Both the position numbers and the translations under genes were made by a program. A stretch of DNA of 64,000 nt from Alistipes dispar (GTDB taxonomy: Bacteria; Bacteroidota; Bacteroidia; Bacteroidales; Rikenellaceae): contig NZ_AP019736.1 in the NCBI RefSeq assembly GCF_006542685.1, positions 186,001-250,000 of the forward strand. Reading direction: 5' to 3'. The notes under the pieces were generated by a model. The model did no database searches. It was given only the letters and a program-made list of their open reading frames with translations, and was not told the origin of the DNA. Shown here in pieces: positions 1-7,769 of the stretch. Each line of letters begins with the position of its first letter. Within the stretch, counting starts at the first letter, position 1.

Positions 1-328
1 CTCCCGGGAACAGCAGGTAGATGATGTGGGCCATCGTGTAGGTTTCCCTCTTGTTCAGCGCGGCAAAACATTTCATGAATGCGAAATGAAGTACAAAAAA
101 TACGGCAAAGCCTATCATGAGGTATTTTCCCGTGGTGACGGAAGTCTCATAGTCAGTACGGTCCACGAGGAATCCGCCGAAGATACAGAAACCGAACCAC
201 ACGACGGTACACAGATAGACAATGGAGGTCAGGATGCGGAACACAATCCGGAGCATCCTGATACGGGACATCTCTTTCTTCATGTGAAGGGAAATGCCCT
301 TGAAATCTATATTCTGACTTTCTTCCAT
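1..328 (-). CDS. Membrane protein, partial (C-terminus beyond left edge)
   Basis: The frame starts with ATG at 328 and stays open to the window edge, so 109 residues are visible. A short charged N-terminus is followed by hydrophobic segments at about residues 28-55 and 69-91, and a third begins at the edge. It is therefore probably a small multi-pass inner-membrane protein. The start lies 3 bp after the lemA stop, which suggests translational coupling and a joint role with LemA. I do not recognise the family; genes after lemA in other bacteria often encode membrane proteins, but no specific assignment is possible here. Confidence 0.6.
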   Translation of the reverse strand, partial: MEESQNIDFKGISLHMKKEMSRIRMLRIVFRILTSIVYLCTVVWFGFCIFGGFLVDRTDYETSVTTGKYLMIGFAVFFVLHFAFMKCFAALNKRETYTMAHIIYLLFPG

Positions 329-331
329 GCT

Positions 332-892
332 TTACTTGAATAATTCTCCCACTTTCACTTCCTTGATCTCACTTTCCGGGAACTCTATCAACTCCTGCTG
401 CTCATGCTTGCGCCAGGATGCGATTATCGACGACGGAAACATTTCAATGTAATTGTTATAATCGGTAGCAGCGGCATTGTAGGTGCGCCGGATTGCCTGC
501 AGCTCATTCTCCATGTCCTCGATCTGGACCTGAAGATGAAGGAACTGCTGGTTCGCCTTCAGCTCCGGGTAGTCTTCCACCGCCACATTCAGTCTTGACA
601 GAAGCGAGGACATTTCCGTACCGCTTTTTATCTGCTCGGACTCTGTAGCGTTCGAAGCCCTTGACCGCAAATCGGCAATGCGGATGAGAATCTCATTCTC
701 GTGCCCCATGTATGCCTTTACGGATGCGACAAGATTGGGGATCAGGTCATTCCTCTGTTTGAGGACCACGCAGATACCACTTCTGCATTGCTTGACCCGG
801 TTCTTCTTTGCAATAAGGCTGTTGTTAGTGAATACTGCCCATAAAATAATTATGAGCAGTACCACGATAATACATATAACGGCTATAATCAT
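332..892 (-). CDS. lemA: LemA family protein
   Basis: This 186-residue protein has one N-terminal membrane anchor (about residues 2-22) followed by a helical domain. The family hallmark is visible at about residues 30-65: an NRVKQ segment, then RNDLIPNLVASVKAYMGHE, which matches the LemA consensus of a conserved Asn, a DLIPNLV block and a HE pair. Length is typical of the family. LemA proteins expose a four-helix-like domain outside the inner membrane; their molecular role is poorly known. It lies 14 bp downstream of the unknown 907-1614 gene and 3 bp before the next membrane gene, inside a leftward seven-gene operon. Confidence 0.9.
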   Translation of the reverse strand: MIIAVICIIVVLLIIILWAVFTNNSLIAKKNRVKQCRSGICVVLKQRNDLIPNLVASVKAYMGHENEILIRIADLRSRASNATESEQIKSGTEMSSLLSRLNVAVEDYPELKANQQFLHLQVQIEDMENELQAIRRTYNAAATDYNNYIEMFPSSIIASWRKHEQQELIEFPESEIKEVKVGELFK

Positions 893-906
893 ATTTTCAG
901 ATGGAT

Positions 907-1614
907 TTAGACATACAATTCAGCCGGTATGACTCTGATTGTCCCTTCCCAGTAGAAGTGGGGGACGATGCCGTCTGAAGGAAGATAGCCTTGGGGAAGT
1001 TCCTTGTAATAAAGGACAAGTTTCCTTACTTCCACATCGGCGCCTTCCACGATTTCACCACTCAGTTTCACGGTTGACCAGCAGTCCTCCTCCTTGGCAA
1101 GACTGACTACGCCCTCACATCCGGGAGCTACCGGCTGCCTGCCTTCACACATGTTGCGCAGCTTTTCCATCACTCTCTTCAGCCATTCCATATCGTTCAT
1201 GTGTCCCTTGTCCAGTGCGTATATGCCAATACCATGGAAAGAGTCGTCCTTGTGCTTCACGCCTTTCCACGCCTCTGCCGGGGCACTGACAATCCCCGCG
1301 TAAACGATATATCCTTCCGTGAATTTTCTCAACCACTTGCTTTTGCCCAGCCATGGTGCCTTTCCTGCAAGTTTCTTGAAGAACTCGGTCTCAGAACTGC
1401 GTGGCGTCTGCATGTACGGTTTCATCTTGTCAAGCTGTGTCGGGTTCTTGTACAGTTCCCTGTCTCGCTTGGCTTCTTCGGCCTCCTTTGCACGCCGTGC
1501 GGCCAGTTTCTCCCTGTATTTACTTACGTCAAGACCTTGTGCTTCCATTTGGTCAAGATCATTCTCTGTCATGGTTTTCTCCCATTCTGTTGCTGCATTT
1601 TTGAAAAGTGCCAT
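907..1614 (-). CDS. Unknown protein in ankyrin/DUF1266/LemA operon
   Basis: This is a 235-residue protein without signal peptide or membrane segment. The first 60 residues are charged and probably helical (an EEAKRDRELYKN region). The middle contains WLGKSKWLRKF and the C-terminal third looks beta-rich. I do not recognise a family. It sits 46 bp downstream of the DUF1266 gene and 14 bp upstream of lemA on the same strand, so it is probably co-expressed with both. A cytoplasmic location is inferred from the lack of export signals. Confidence 0.7.
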   Translation of the reverse strand: MALFKNAATEWEKTMTENDLDQMEAQGLDVSKYREKLAARRAKEAEEAKRDRELYKNPTQLDKMKPYMQTPRSSETEFFKKLAGKAPWLGKSKWLRKFTEGYIVYAGIVSAPAEAWKGVKHKDDSFHGIGIYALDKGHMNDMEWLKRVMEKLRNMCEGRQPVAPGCEGVVSLAKEEDCWSTVKLSGEIVEGADVEVRKLVLYYKELPQGYLPSDGIVPHFYWEGTIRVIPAELYV

Positions 1615-1660
1615 AATCGTAAAACTTTTAAGATATTGTTGATTCTATTTTTTTTGGATT

Positions 1661-2689
1661 CTACCATTCGATTGCCTTCCAAGGGGAATCTTCTTTATTG
1701 AGAAGCGCTCCCACGACTTCATCCGCAGTCTCGTAGTCATCTGTTTCGCCTCTCCATATTCCGCGTCCCACGGCAAAGCTGTTGCCGTATTCTTCCCATG
1801 AACTGAAGGATTCCTTGGCTATGCCGGCAGTGGTTCTGATGGCTTCCCACATTTCGTCTTCATTGATGTAGCCGCAGATGAAAGCCCAACGGGCCATGTT
1901 CACGGCACGTACAAGGTCCCATGCCAGCACGGTTTCGGGCAGGTCCGCTTCCGTCGTTTCATTTACTCCCATTACAAATTCAGCTATCGTGAACGCATCG
2001 CCGATCTTGCTGTCCTCGTCCGCCTTTTCTTCCTCGGTGATGGCCTCGATTCCACGCTGGCGGATTTCAGCCAAGGCCGGATCCGCACCGGCATGTTGGC
2101 CTTCGTTCAGCAGCCATGAGATGGTCTCCAGGGCACTCTTCCTGTCAGTAACTTCCCACCATTCCTCAAGCATTTCCTTAAGGGTGTCCGTGCCTGCTGT
2201 ACTTTCAAGGGAGTCCACGTTGTCATCGTTGTATAGGAACAGAGGTGCCCCATAAGCCAGAAGTTTGTTCTGTTCAGGTGTCAGGCTGTTGTCGCCCTTG
2301 CGGGTGATTTCCCAACCTGCATATACGTCAAAACCGTCCGAGAAATCCGGTAAACCTTCCGGCATGAATCCGGCATTCATTGCCTGCTGCATCATGTTCC
2401 CTGCGAACTCGATGTTTTTGCTGTAGGTCTCCATTATCGCCTCGGGATCCTGGGCGGATTCTGCCATCATCTTTGCCTGGTATGCCTGTGCCTCCGCAAC
2501 TCCCGGGAACATCTCGGCCGAGTCCTGCATCAGCTTTTCATGCATCTTCATCAGGTCGGTGCCTTCAAATCCGGGTACGTTGCCATACAAGGCTTGCGCC
2601 TGTTCCAGTGCTGCTTTCATGGCCTGAGCCTGTGCTTCTCTTGCGATTTCCTCGGGTGTCTGAGGTGTCTTCTTGGTTTCTTCTGCCAT
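1661..2689 (-). CDS. DUF1266 domain-containing protein
   Basis: This is a 342-residue soluble protein. The N-terminal 100 residues are rich in Ala, Gln, Glu and Met and likely helical. The C-terminal part (about residues 200-320) shows the DUF1266 pattern: AWDLVRAVNMARWAFICGYI, then an aromatic helix, then FSSWEEYGNSFAVGRGIW, matching the conserved D-x-x-R, gly-tyr and SW...GR..W positions. DUF1266 proteins in enterobacteria (YbeR/YbeU type) have no established biochemical role. Here the gene lies between two ankyrin genes and an unknown gene, with 41-46 bp gaps, in one operon. Confidence 0.75.
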   Translation of the reverse strand: MAEETKKTPQTPEEIAREAQAQAMKAALEQAQALYGNVPGFEGTDLMKMHEKLMQDSAEMFPGVAEAQAYQAKMMAESAQDPEAIMETYSKNIEFAGNMMQQAMNAGFMPEGLPDFSDGFDVYAGWEITRKGDNSLTPEQNKLLAYGAPLFLYNDDNVDSLESTAGTDTLKEMLEEWWEVTDRKSALETISWLLNEGQHAGADPALAEIRQRGIEAITEEEKADEDSKIGDAFTIAEFVMGVNETTEADLPETVLAWDLVRAVNMARWAFICGYINEDEMWEAIRTTAGIAKESFSSWEEYGNSFAVGRGIWRGETDDYETADEVVGALLNKEDSPWKAIEW

Positions 2690-2730
2690 ATCTTTCTAAT
2701 ATTAAATTTGTTAATGAATATCTTACCTGT

Positions 2731-3702
2731 TTATTCCGCTCCGTTTTCAAGAAGTTTTTCCACGATTTCGTTGAAGCCGCGCTCTCCTGCATAGTACAGG
2801 GCGGTGTGCTGGAGGTTGTCTGAGATGCTAACATTCGCGTGAAATTCAAGCAGGACGGACACAAAATCGTTGTGGCCCTCCTTGGCTGCAAGAATAAGCG
2901 GGGTTTCCCCGTTGTCATTCTGTGCGTCAACCGCAGCTTTGGCCTTCAGCAGAGCCTCGCCTATAAAGCGGTTACCTGAAATGGCCGCGTAATGTATCGG
3001 GGCATTGCCGCTCAGCATAGCTTTGCCGGGATCGGCTCCGGCCCCGAGAAGAAGGTTGACCATGACAAGATTCCCCTGCATACAGGCGAGTATCAGCGGA
3101 GTCTCTCCGCCGTCATTCGTCGAGTCAAGCATGGACTTGTCTGACAGGAGCAGCGTGCGGACAATTTCACCCTGTCCGTTATACACGGCCTGATGAAGCG
3201 GGGTGTTGCCACGTGCATCCCGGTCATTCCCGCACGAGAGTCGGGCGACCACTTCCCGCAGCCCGTGGGCTGTGGCATAGTCGATGGCCTTGTGGCCGGA
3301 GGCATCGGCGACCTCCGTATCGGCTCCCTGATCCATCAGGAAAAGGGCGGCATCTGTACGCTTGTTGTCAAGCAGGCATATCAGCGGGGTTCGTCCTTCA
3401 TTGTCCGTCACGTTGATGTCGGCCCCCTTCTGGAGCAGCTTCCCGAGGATTTCCTTGTTGCCGCTCCGTGCCGCCGCGTGGAGCGGGCTTTCGGAACGGT
3501 TGTTGATACATGACGCGTCGGCATCGTTGTCAAGAAGCAGAGCCACTATGTCCCTGTAGCCTTTCTGACAGGCATAATAAAGAGCAGTGTTTCCTTCCTG
3601 ATCCCTTTTGTTGATGTCAATTCCTCCCTTTTTCAGGAATATCTGGACAATGCTTTTCTGCCCGTTTCGGCAAGCATTGAGAAATGTCTGGTTGTTGTCC
3701 AT
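2731..3702 (-). CDS. Ankyrin-repeat protein
   Basis: The 323 residues are made almost entirely of about nine to ten ankyrin repeats of 33 residues. Recurring motifs are G-x-TALYYACQKG, SPLHAAARSG, TPLHQAVYNG and TPLILAAKEGH, each followed by the LL helix and a D/N-x-D-hairpin. There is no signal peptide or membrane segment, so it is probably a cytoplasmic binding scaffold. The start ATG at 3702 lies 10 bp after the stop of the upstream ankyrin gene. In Bacteroidales, ankyrin proteins occur among other things as immunity or adaptor proteins; which applies here cannot be told from sequence. Confidence 0.9.
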   Translation of the reverse strand: MDNNQTFLNACRNGQKSIVQIFLKKGGIDINKRDQEGNTALYYACQKGYRDIVALLLDNDADASCINNRSESPLHAAARSGNKEILGKLLQKGADINVTDNEGRTPLICLLDNKRTDAALFLMDQGADTEVADASGHKAIDYATAHGLREVVARLSCGNDRDARGNTPLHQAVYNGQGEIVRTLLLSDKSMLDSTNDGGETPLILACMQGNLVMVNLLLGAGADPGKAMLSGNAPIHYAAISGNRFIGEALLKAKAAVDAQNDNGETPLILAAKEGHNDFVSVLLEFHANVSISDNLQHTALYYAGERGFNEIVEKLLENGAE

Positions 3703-3712
3703 ATATCTTTGT

Positions 3713-5272
3713 TTAAGAATATTTCAATAATAGTCTTACGAGATTGTCATTGTTGTAGTCTGCCGCCACGTCCATGGCCGTTTTGCCTTCATTGTTTACG
3801 GCATTTACGTCAGGCAGCTTGAAGTCCAGCAGGAGTTCAATCGCTTTCTGTGCTATGCTGTCACGGCAACATGCCGCCACATAATGCAGGAGGGTGTTTC
3901 CCCGGTTGTCCGTCTTGTTCACGTCAGCTCCGGCTTCGAGAAGCTTTTCGAGGATTTCCGTGGGGTCGTCAGAACCGGCTGACCAGCCGTAAGGCACATA
4001 TTTTTCGTTCGCCTTATGACCACCGAAGAGAATCATCATGGGAGTTTGGCCGGAAAGATTGGCGGCGTTGGGGTCGGCCTTTCCCTTGAGCAGCCAACCG
4101 AATGCCGTTTTACCCAACCTGTAGCCGGTATGGCGGCAGGAAAGGGCAAGTGCCGTGTTGCCTTCCGTATCAACAGGAAGCTCGGGATTCCAGCCTTTTT
4201 CCTTCATCAGGTCAAGCAGCCCCTTGTAAACCTCGGTATCCTTGCAGAAATAGTCCTTACTCACCCATACCGAAAAAGCCGTCTCTTCATTCGGGAAACG
4301 GTAATTCGGATTCGCTCCGCCGTTCAGAATCATGGCCGGAGCATCCTGTATGCTGTCAAACCAACTGAACGCACAAGCGAGGGGCGACTTGCCTTCAAAG
4401 TCATACATATCCTTGTGCTCGCACACCGTCTGCAGGTCTGCACCCGAACGCAGAATGGCATCCAGCGCCTCCATATCCTTCATGTACATAGCCTGGAATA
4501 TGTCCATGTTGCCGTGCAAGGTCGAAAGTTCGTCAACATTGGGGTCGCTTCCGGAAAGGAAGGCCGCGATCTTCATCGCCTTGTTCTCTATGGCGGCATC
4601 CCAGGCTGTCTTTCCACTGTTTGACTTGTCTTCCGGATCGGCCTTGTCTTCTTCAACAAGCCTTCTGGCAAGTCGGTAGGCGACTTCGCCATCATCCTCC
4701 AGCCTTGCAATCCTGCTCCTGATTTCCTCTATCTTGTTTTCGGGGTAACTGTATTGTACGGATTCGTCCAGTTCCTTTTTCGCGAACCGGATATCCCTTC
4801 TGATGTCGCCTGAAGCGGCACAAAAACCGAAAAGCACGTTCTCGCCGTTAAGGTCGGTTGAGTTGACGCGTGCTCCGGAATTTATGATCGCTTCCGCCAT
4901 CTTGAAATGACGGTTCCTTACGCACTCGATAAGGGCCGTCGTATTCTTGGCCGAACGCGGTATATTCGCTCCATGTTCCATGAGCATGACAGCTATTTCT
5001 TTCAGTTTGTCTTCATCTGCACGGCCGGCACTGGTTCTGCCGAGGATATGAATCGGGGTGGAACCGTTTGCATCCTTCGTGTTGGGTTCGGCATCACGTT
5101 CAAGAAGTATCTTGACCCCCTCCGCGTCTCCATACTGGCAGGCAAGATGCAACGGAGAACGGTCTTCGTACTGTTCGTCGCTGTCATCGACGGGCACTTC
5201 TCTGAGCGCCTGATGAATTGCATCCTTCGGCTGACTTGTCGAATAAAGTCTGTATATGTCACTGTATTTCAT
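3713..5272 (-). CDS. Large divergent ankyrin-repeat protein
   Basis: This 519-residue protein has clear ankyrin repeats at the N-terminus (RSPLHLACQYGDAEGVKILL, residues about 38-57) and C-terminus (GNTLLHYVAACC, GKTAMDVAADYNNDNLVRLL). Between them are degenerate repeats and a charged helical insert around residues 170-215. It lacks a signal peptide. It overlaps the upstream TPR-like gene by 4 bp (ATGA) and is followed 10 bp later by a second ankyrin gene, so the pair is likely translated together and may bind the same partner. Confidence 0.87.
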   Translation of the reverse strand: MKYSDIYRLYSTSQPKDAIHQALREVPVDDSDEQYEDRSPLHLACQYGDAEGVKILLERDAEPNTKDANGSTPIHILGRTSAGRADEDKLKEIAVMLMEHGANIPRSAKNTTALIECVRNRHFKMAEAIINSGARVNSTDLNGENVLFGFCAASGDIRRDIRFAKKELDESVQYSYPENKIEEIRSRIARLEDDGEVAYRLARRLVEEDKADPEDKSNSGKTAWDAAIENKAMKIAAFLSGSDPNVDELSTLHGNMDIFQAMYMKDMEALDAILRSGADLQTVCEHKDMYDFEGKSPLACAFSWFDSIQDAPAMILNGGANPNYRFPNEETAFSVWVSKDYFCKDTEVYKGLLDLMKEKGWNPELPVDTEGNTALALSCRHTGYRLGKTAFGWLLKGKADPNAANLSGQTPMMILFGGHKANEKYVPYGWSAGSDDPTEILEKLLEAGADVNKTDNRGNTLLHYVAACCRDSIAQKAIELLLDFKLPDVNAVNNEGKTAMDVAADYNNDNLVRLLLKYS

Positions 5273-5748
5273 GGTTGTATGTTTTTTATCAGTTCTTCAA
5301 TGTGTTGATATTTATTGCCCAAACGGGCGTGGATAGTCCGCACCTCCGTGTGCAGGTGCAGTCTGGCCGACACTTTCGCTTTCAGCCTCAACAGTTGTAC
5401 GGCGGCGAGGTTATCGGGAGCATCCTCCGGCATGGGACAACCGGCAGGGCTTTTTTCGTATTCCCAGCGGAGGACGGCTTCCGGCAGGTTTTCCGGCAGA
5501 CGTTCCGTTAACGGTGGCAGCAGCCTCTCCGCTTCCAACAGCAGGGAACGGCAGTCATTATACAGAGAAAGGTAGTAGCAGCATAACGCCTTGTTGTAAA
5601 GTGTCGGCAGGTCAGACTTTCCTGCCTGCGTGAAACAGGAGAAGGCAAAGGCATATTCGCCACTTACCATATAGGTAATACCTGCGGAGAAAAGTTCTTT
5701 TTTCTGGGATTCAGGCATGGTTTGTTTATTTCCATATATTCCAATCAT
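5269..5748 (-). CDS. TPR-like small protein, first gene of the ankyrin operon
   Basis: This 159-residue helical protein has one recognisable TPR-like pair at residues about 17-75 (ELFSAGITYMVSGEYAFAF...LYNKALCCYYLSLYNDC), with the alternating A/G/Y pattern of tetratricopeptide helices. The start at 5748 gives the full frame; an internal ATG at 5718 (MPESQKK) is an alternative. It overlaps the following ankyrin gene by 4 bp. As first gene of the operon it may encode a chaperone or adaptor. The TPR call rests on pattern only. Confidence 0.65.
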   Translation of the reverse strand: MIGIYGNKQTMPESQKKELFSAGITYMVSGEYAFAFSCFTQAGKSDLPTLYNKALCCYYLSLYNDCRSLLLEAERLLPPLTERLPENLPEAVLRWEYEKSPAGCPMPEDAPDNLAAVQLLRLKAKVSARLHLHTEVRTIHARLGNKYQHIEELIKNIQP

Positions 5749-5794
5749 AGATACTTAAACACTAAAAGAGATTTCAGACTGTTATGGGTGGAAA

Positions 5795-5844
5795 CAAAAA
5801 ACCGACGATATTCGGGCGCAGAGAACGCTCCCCAGTACCGTCGG
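5795..5844 (-). terminator. Intrinsic terminator upstream of the ankyrin operon
   Basis: A CCGACG...CGTCGG stem (5839-5844 with 5802-5807) is followed on the minus strand by six T. It would stop leftward transcripts from the phage-like region before the ankyrin operon start at 5748. Confidence 0.5.
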
Positions 5845-5950
5845 ACCATAAAAATATCCTGCCTTTTTTGAGACAATATGGCAGAGGATGAGTATTTATA
5901 GGAACTTTTGTCGTAAGACAAGGATAACCCCGGATAATTGATTCCGGTAA
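5796..5950 (-). ncRNA. Candidate small RNA ending in a rho-independent terminator
   Basis: Read leftwards there are three stem-loops in a row. CCGGA/TCCGG pairs at 5930-5947, TTGTC/GACAA with a four-base loop at 5908-5921, and CCGACG/CGTCGG at 5802-5844, the last followed by a run of six T. No coding frame accounts for the spacing. This could be an independent sRNA or the 3' end or leader of a longer transcript. No clear TAnnTTTG promoter was found upstream. Confidence 0.25.
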
Positions 5951-6298
5951 TCCATTGTAAATTAAATATTTTATTATATATTGACGCGCGATAATTGTGT
6001 GTGTTTACACGAATTTTCCACACTGCCAAATTATCAATACACTTTTTAAGGGAATATGTAAGGTAACTAATGCACACAAGAAAAACGTCCGCTTTATGCG
6101 AAGCTTCGCTCAAACAAATATCATTTGTTAAAATCGAGCGACATTTTACAATGTATCCATTGTCATACATATCAGTTTATTAGAGTGAATACTTCTTCAA
6201 ATACAAAATTAGAAAAATGTTTTGTTCTGCAATGAAATAACCGACACTTTTTTCAGGGAAAAATAAAAATGGCTTTATTATAATTGCCTTGTACCATA

Positions 6299-6337
6299 GA
6301 AAACGGGCAGAGAGCATGCAGTTGCTCATCTGCCCGT
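6299..6337 (-). terminator. Strong hairpin with short U-tail
   Basis: A 14-bp stem (6303-6316 with 6323-6337, one bulged A, loop TGCAGT) is followed on the minus strand by TTTT. It lies downstream of the leftward phage-like operon (9799 to 6735) and could be its terminator, about 400 bp past the last stop. Confidence 0.5.
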
Positions 6338-6734
6338 CCTGTAGGGAGAACCGTTTCATGCCGCTATCGGATTCACTTTCAATGTAGTCTGAAAGATGAA
6401 CGCCTCTACTTTCATGTTGATTATGAAACATTGTTGGTGTGCGTGATAAGACTTCATGCCTTATTCAAACCTAAATCCAACGGGCACAAAAACAAGTAAG
6501 TAATTATTCAATGTCTTGAGATCATTAAATACCGCAAAGGCAGTAAGGAATATAGCAGATTGGATTATTCTAAAAGGCCAAATTTATATCTTCTTTTGGC
6601 GGCATATTACAAGGAACTTGCCACCCGATCAGGGGGGCTCTTGTGGAAACGGAACTAACAAACAAGCAGTAATTTCGTTTCTTGTTCATGGTAAAGACTA
6701 CGACAACAAATCCGGTAGCGGTATTTACTGTTAT

Positions 6735-7754
6735 TTAGGTCAGCCACGGGTTTCGATACGGGTCATAATCTGTTTGGAAAGTAGCCAGTTGCCAATCGGT
6801 AACCGGCTTTTTCGTGTCATCGACTTTACGGGGGATTTGTGGATTAAGTCGCAATTTGGCGGCATCATTAAGCCATTTCATGCTATCCTCGTAATCGCGC
6901 ATACGGACAACACTGACATTATTCGGGGCAATGAGTTTCGTGAGCTCGTAGATAGCCAATCGAACCATATGCTTCTTGAGGTTGTAGTTTCGTGGATCGT
7001 GTAATGATAGGTTTAGACCGACTTGCGGCGTGTCCGCGTTCACATCCGTTTCCGGGTAAAATACCCGTCCGTCATAAACTACATATTCGTGTTCCGACAA
7101 TTCGTAGGCATTGTATGATGAATCGTAATCGGCTATGGCTCCCCAACAGTCGGACACCATAGGGTCAAGATTGCAATCGAAACAGTCAAGCGTCATCAAA
7201 GTATAGAACGCCCCTTCATATTCAACGACTGACCACAGAGGATACTCGACAGGCTGCCATAACGTGACTTCCGTCTCGATCCAACCGCCGACCATCGGGA
7301 TACGGATATCATCGAACTTGTACCCGTTTTCGGCAAGGCAAATATAGACAACACCGTTGTAGTTTACTTTATCACCCGGATAATAGGTGTTGAACTGGGA
7401 ATAATTTACAACTTGTCCCGCATCGACGTGGATATCGGAACACTCTTCCCAATAGATTGCCGTTGCCGGCTTGCGATAGCCGCTGACGGAGCGTGTCACC
7501 TCATGGATTTGTCCCTCGAAATAGACATGCACACCCACGGGATAGGTAATTCGACGGTCGTATTCGGCGATATATTTTCCTTTTGCAAGTTCCTTTTCAA
7601 TCTCGTAGTTCTCCGACAAATATTCCACAATGCTCATCTCCGCCGATTCTTCCGCCTGGATGAATCGTGCATCATTGCCCCGCGTGAGTTGTGCTAGTGC
7701 TTCCGGAGTAATTATCCCAAGATAGTCGTCATTATTGAGAAACCGTCTGTACAT
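6735..7754 (-). CDS. Phage head-tail adaptor (DUF1320-like) split by an inserted module
   Basis: This is a 339-residue protein. Residues 1-55 (DDYLGIITPEALAQLT, a helical stretch, then SIVEYLSENYEI) and the C-terminus from about residue 265 (MVRLAIYELTKLIAPNN, then RMRDYEDSMKWLNDAAK) look like the two halves of a DUF1320/gp36-type adaptor. Between them lie about 200 residues with repeated YPVGVHVYFEGQIHEV and YYPGDKVNYNGVVYIC motifs, reminiscent of small carbohydrate-binding (ChtBD3-like) modules. It is 15 bp downstream of terminase on the same strand. The domain call is by eye and needs profile confirmation. Confidence 0.6.
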   Translation of the reverse strand: MYRRFLNNDDYLGIITPEALAQLTRGNDARFIQAEESAEMSIVEYLSENYEIEKELAKGKYIAEYDRRITYPVGVHVYFEGQIHEVTRSVSGYRKPATAIYWEECSDIHVDAGQVVNYSQFNTYYPGDKVNYNGVVYICLAENGYKFDDIRIPMVGGWIETEVTLWQPVEYPLWSVVEYEGAFYTLMTLDCFDCNLDPMVSDCWGAIADYDSSYNAYELSEHEYVVYDGRVFYPETDVNADTPQVGLNLSLHDPRNYNLKKHMVRLAIYELTKLIAPNNVSVVRMRDYEDSMKWLNDAAKLRLNPQIPRKVDDTKKPVTDWQLATFQTDYDPYRNPWLT

Positions 7755-7769
7755 ATCCTTGTTCCGTTA

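Larger units (their letters stand above)
5749..6734. other. AT-rich intergenic stretch with hairpins, no convincing gene
   Basis: About 1 kb between the ankyrin operon and the phage-like genes. Frames here are short, cross hairpins and have odd composition, so I annotate none. It contains a cluster of three leftward hairpins ending in a U-run (5796-5950) and a strong 14-bp hairpin at 6303-6337. The rest is AT-rich sequence in which I see no gene. Confidence 0.6.

Noticed and set aside
5745..6170. A 141-codon minus-strand frame upstream of the ankyrin operon
   Set aside because: It crosses three hairpins and a terminator and has no recognisable motif or start signal.
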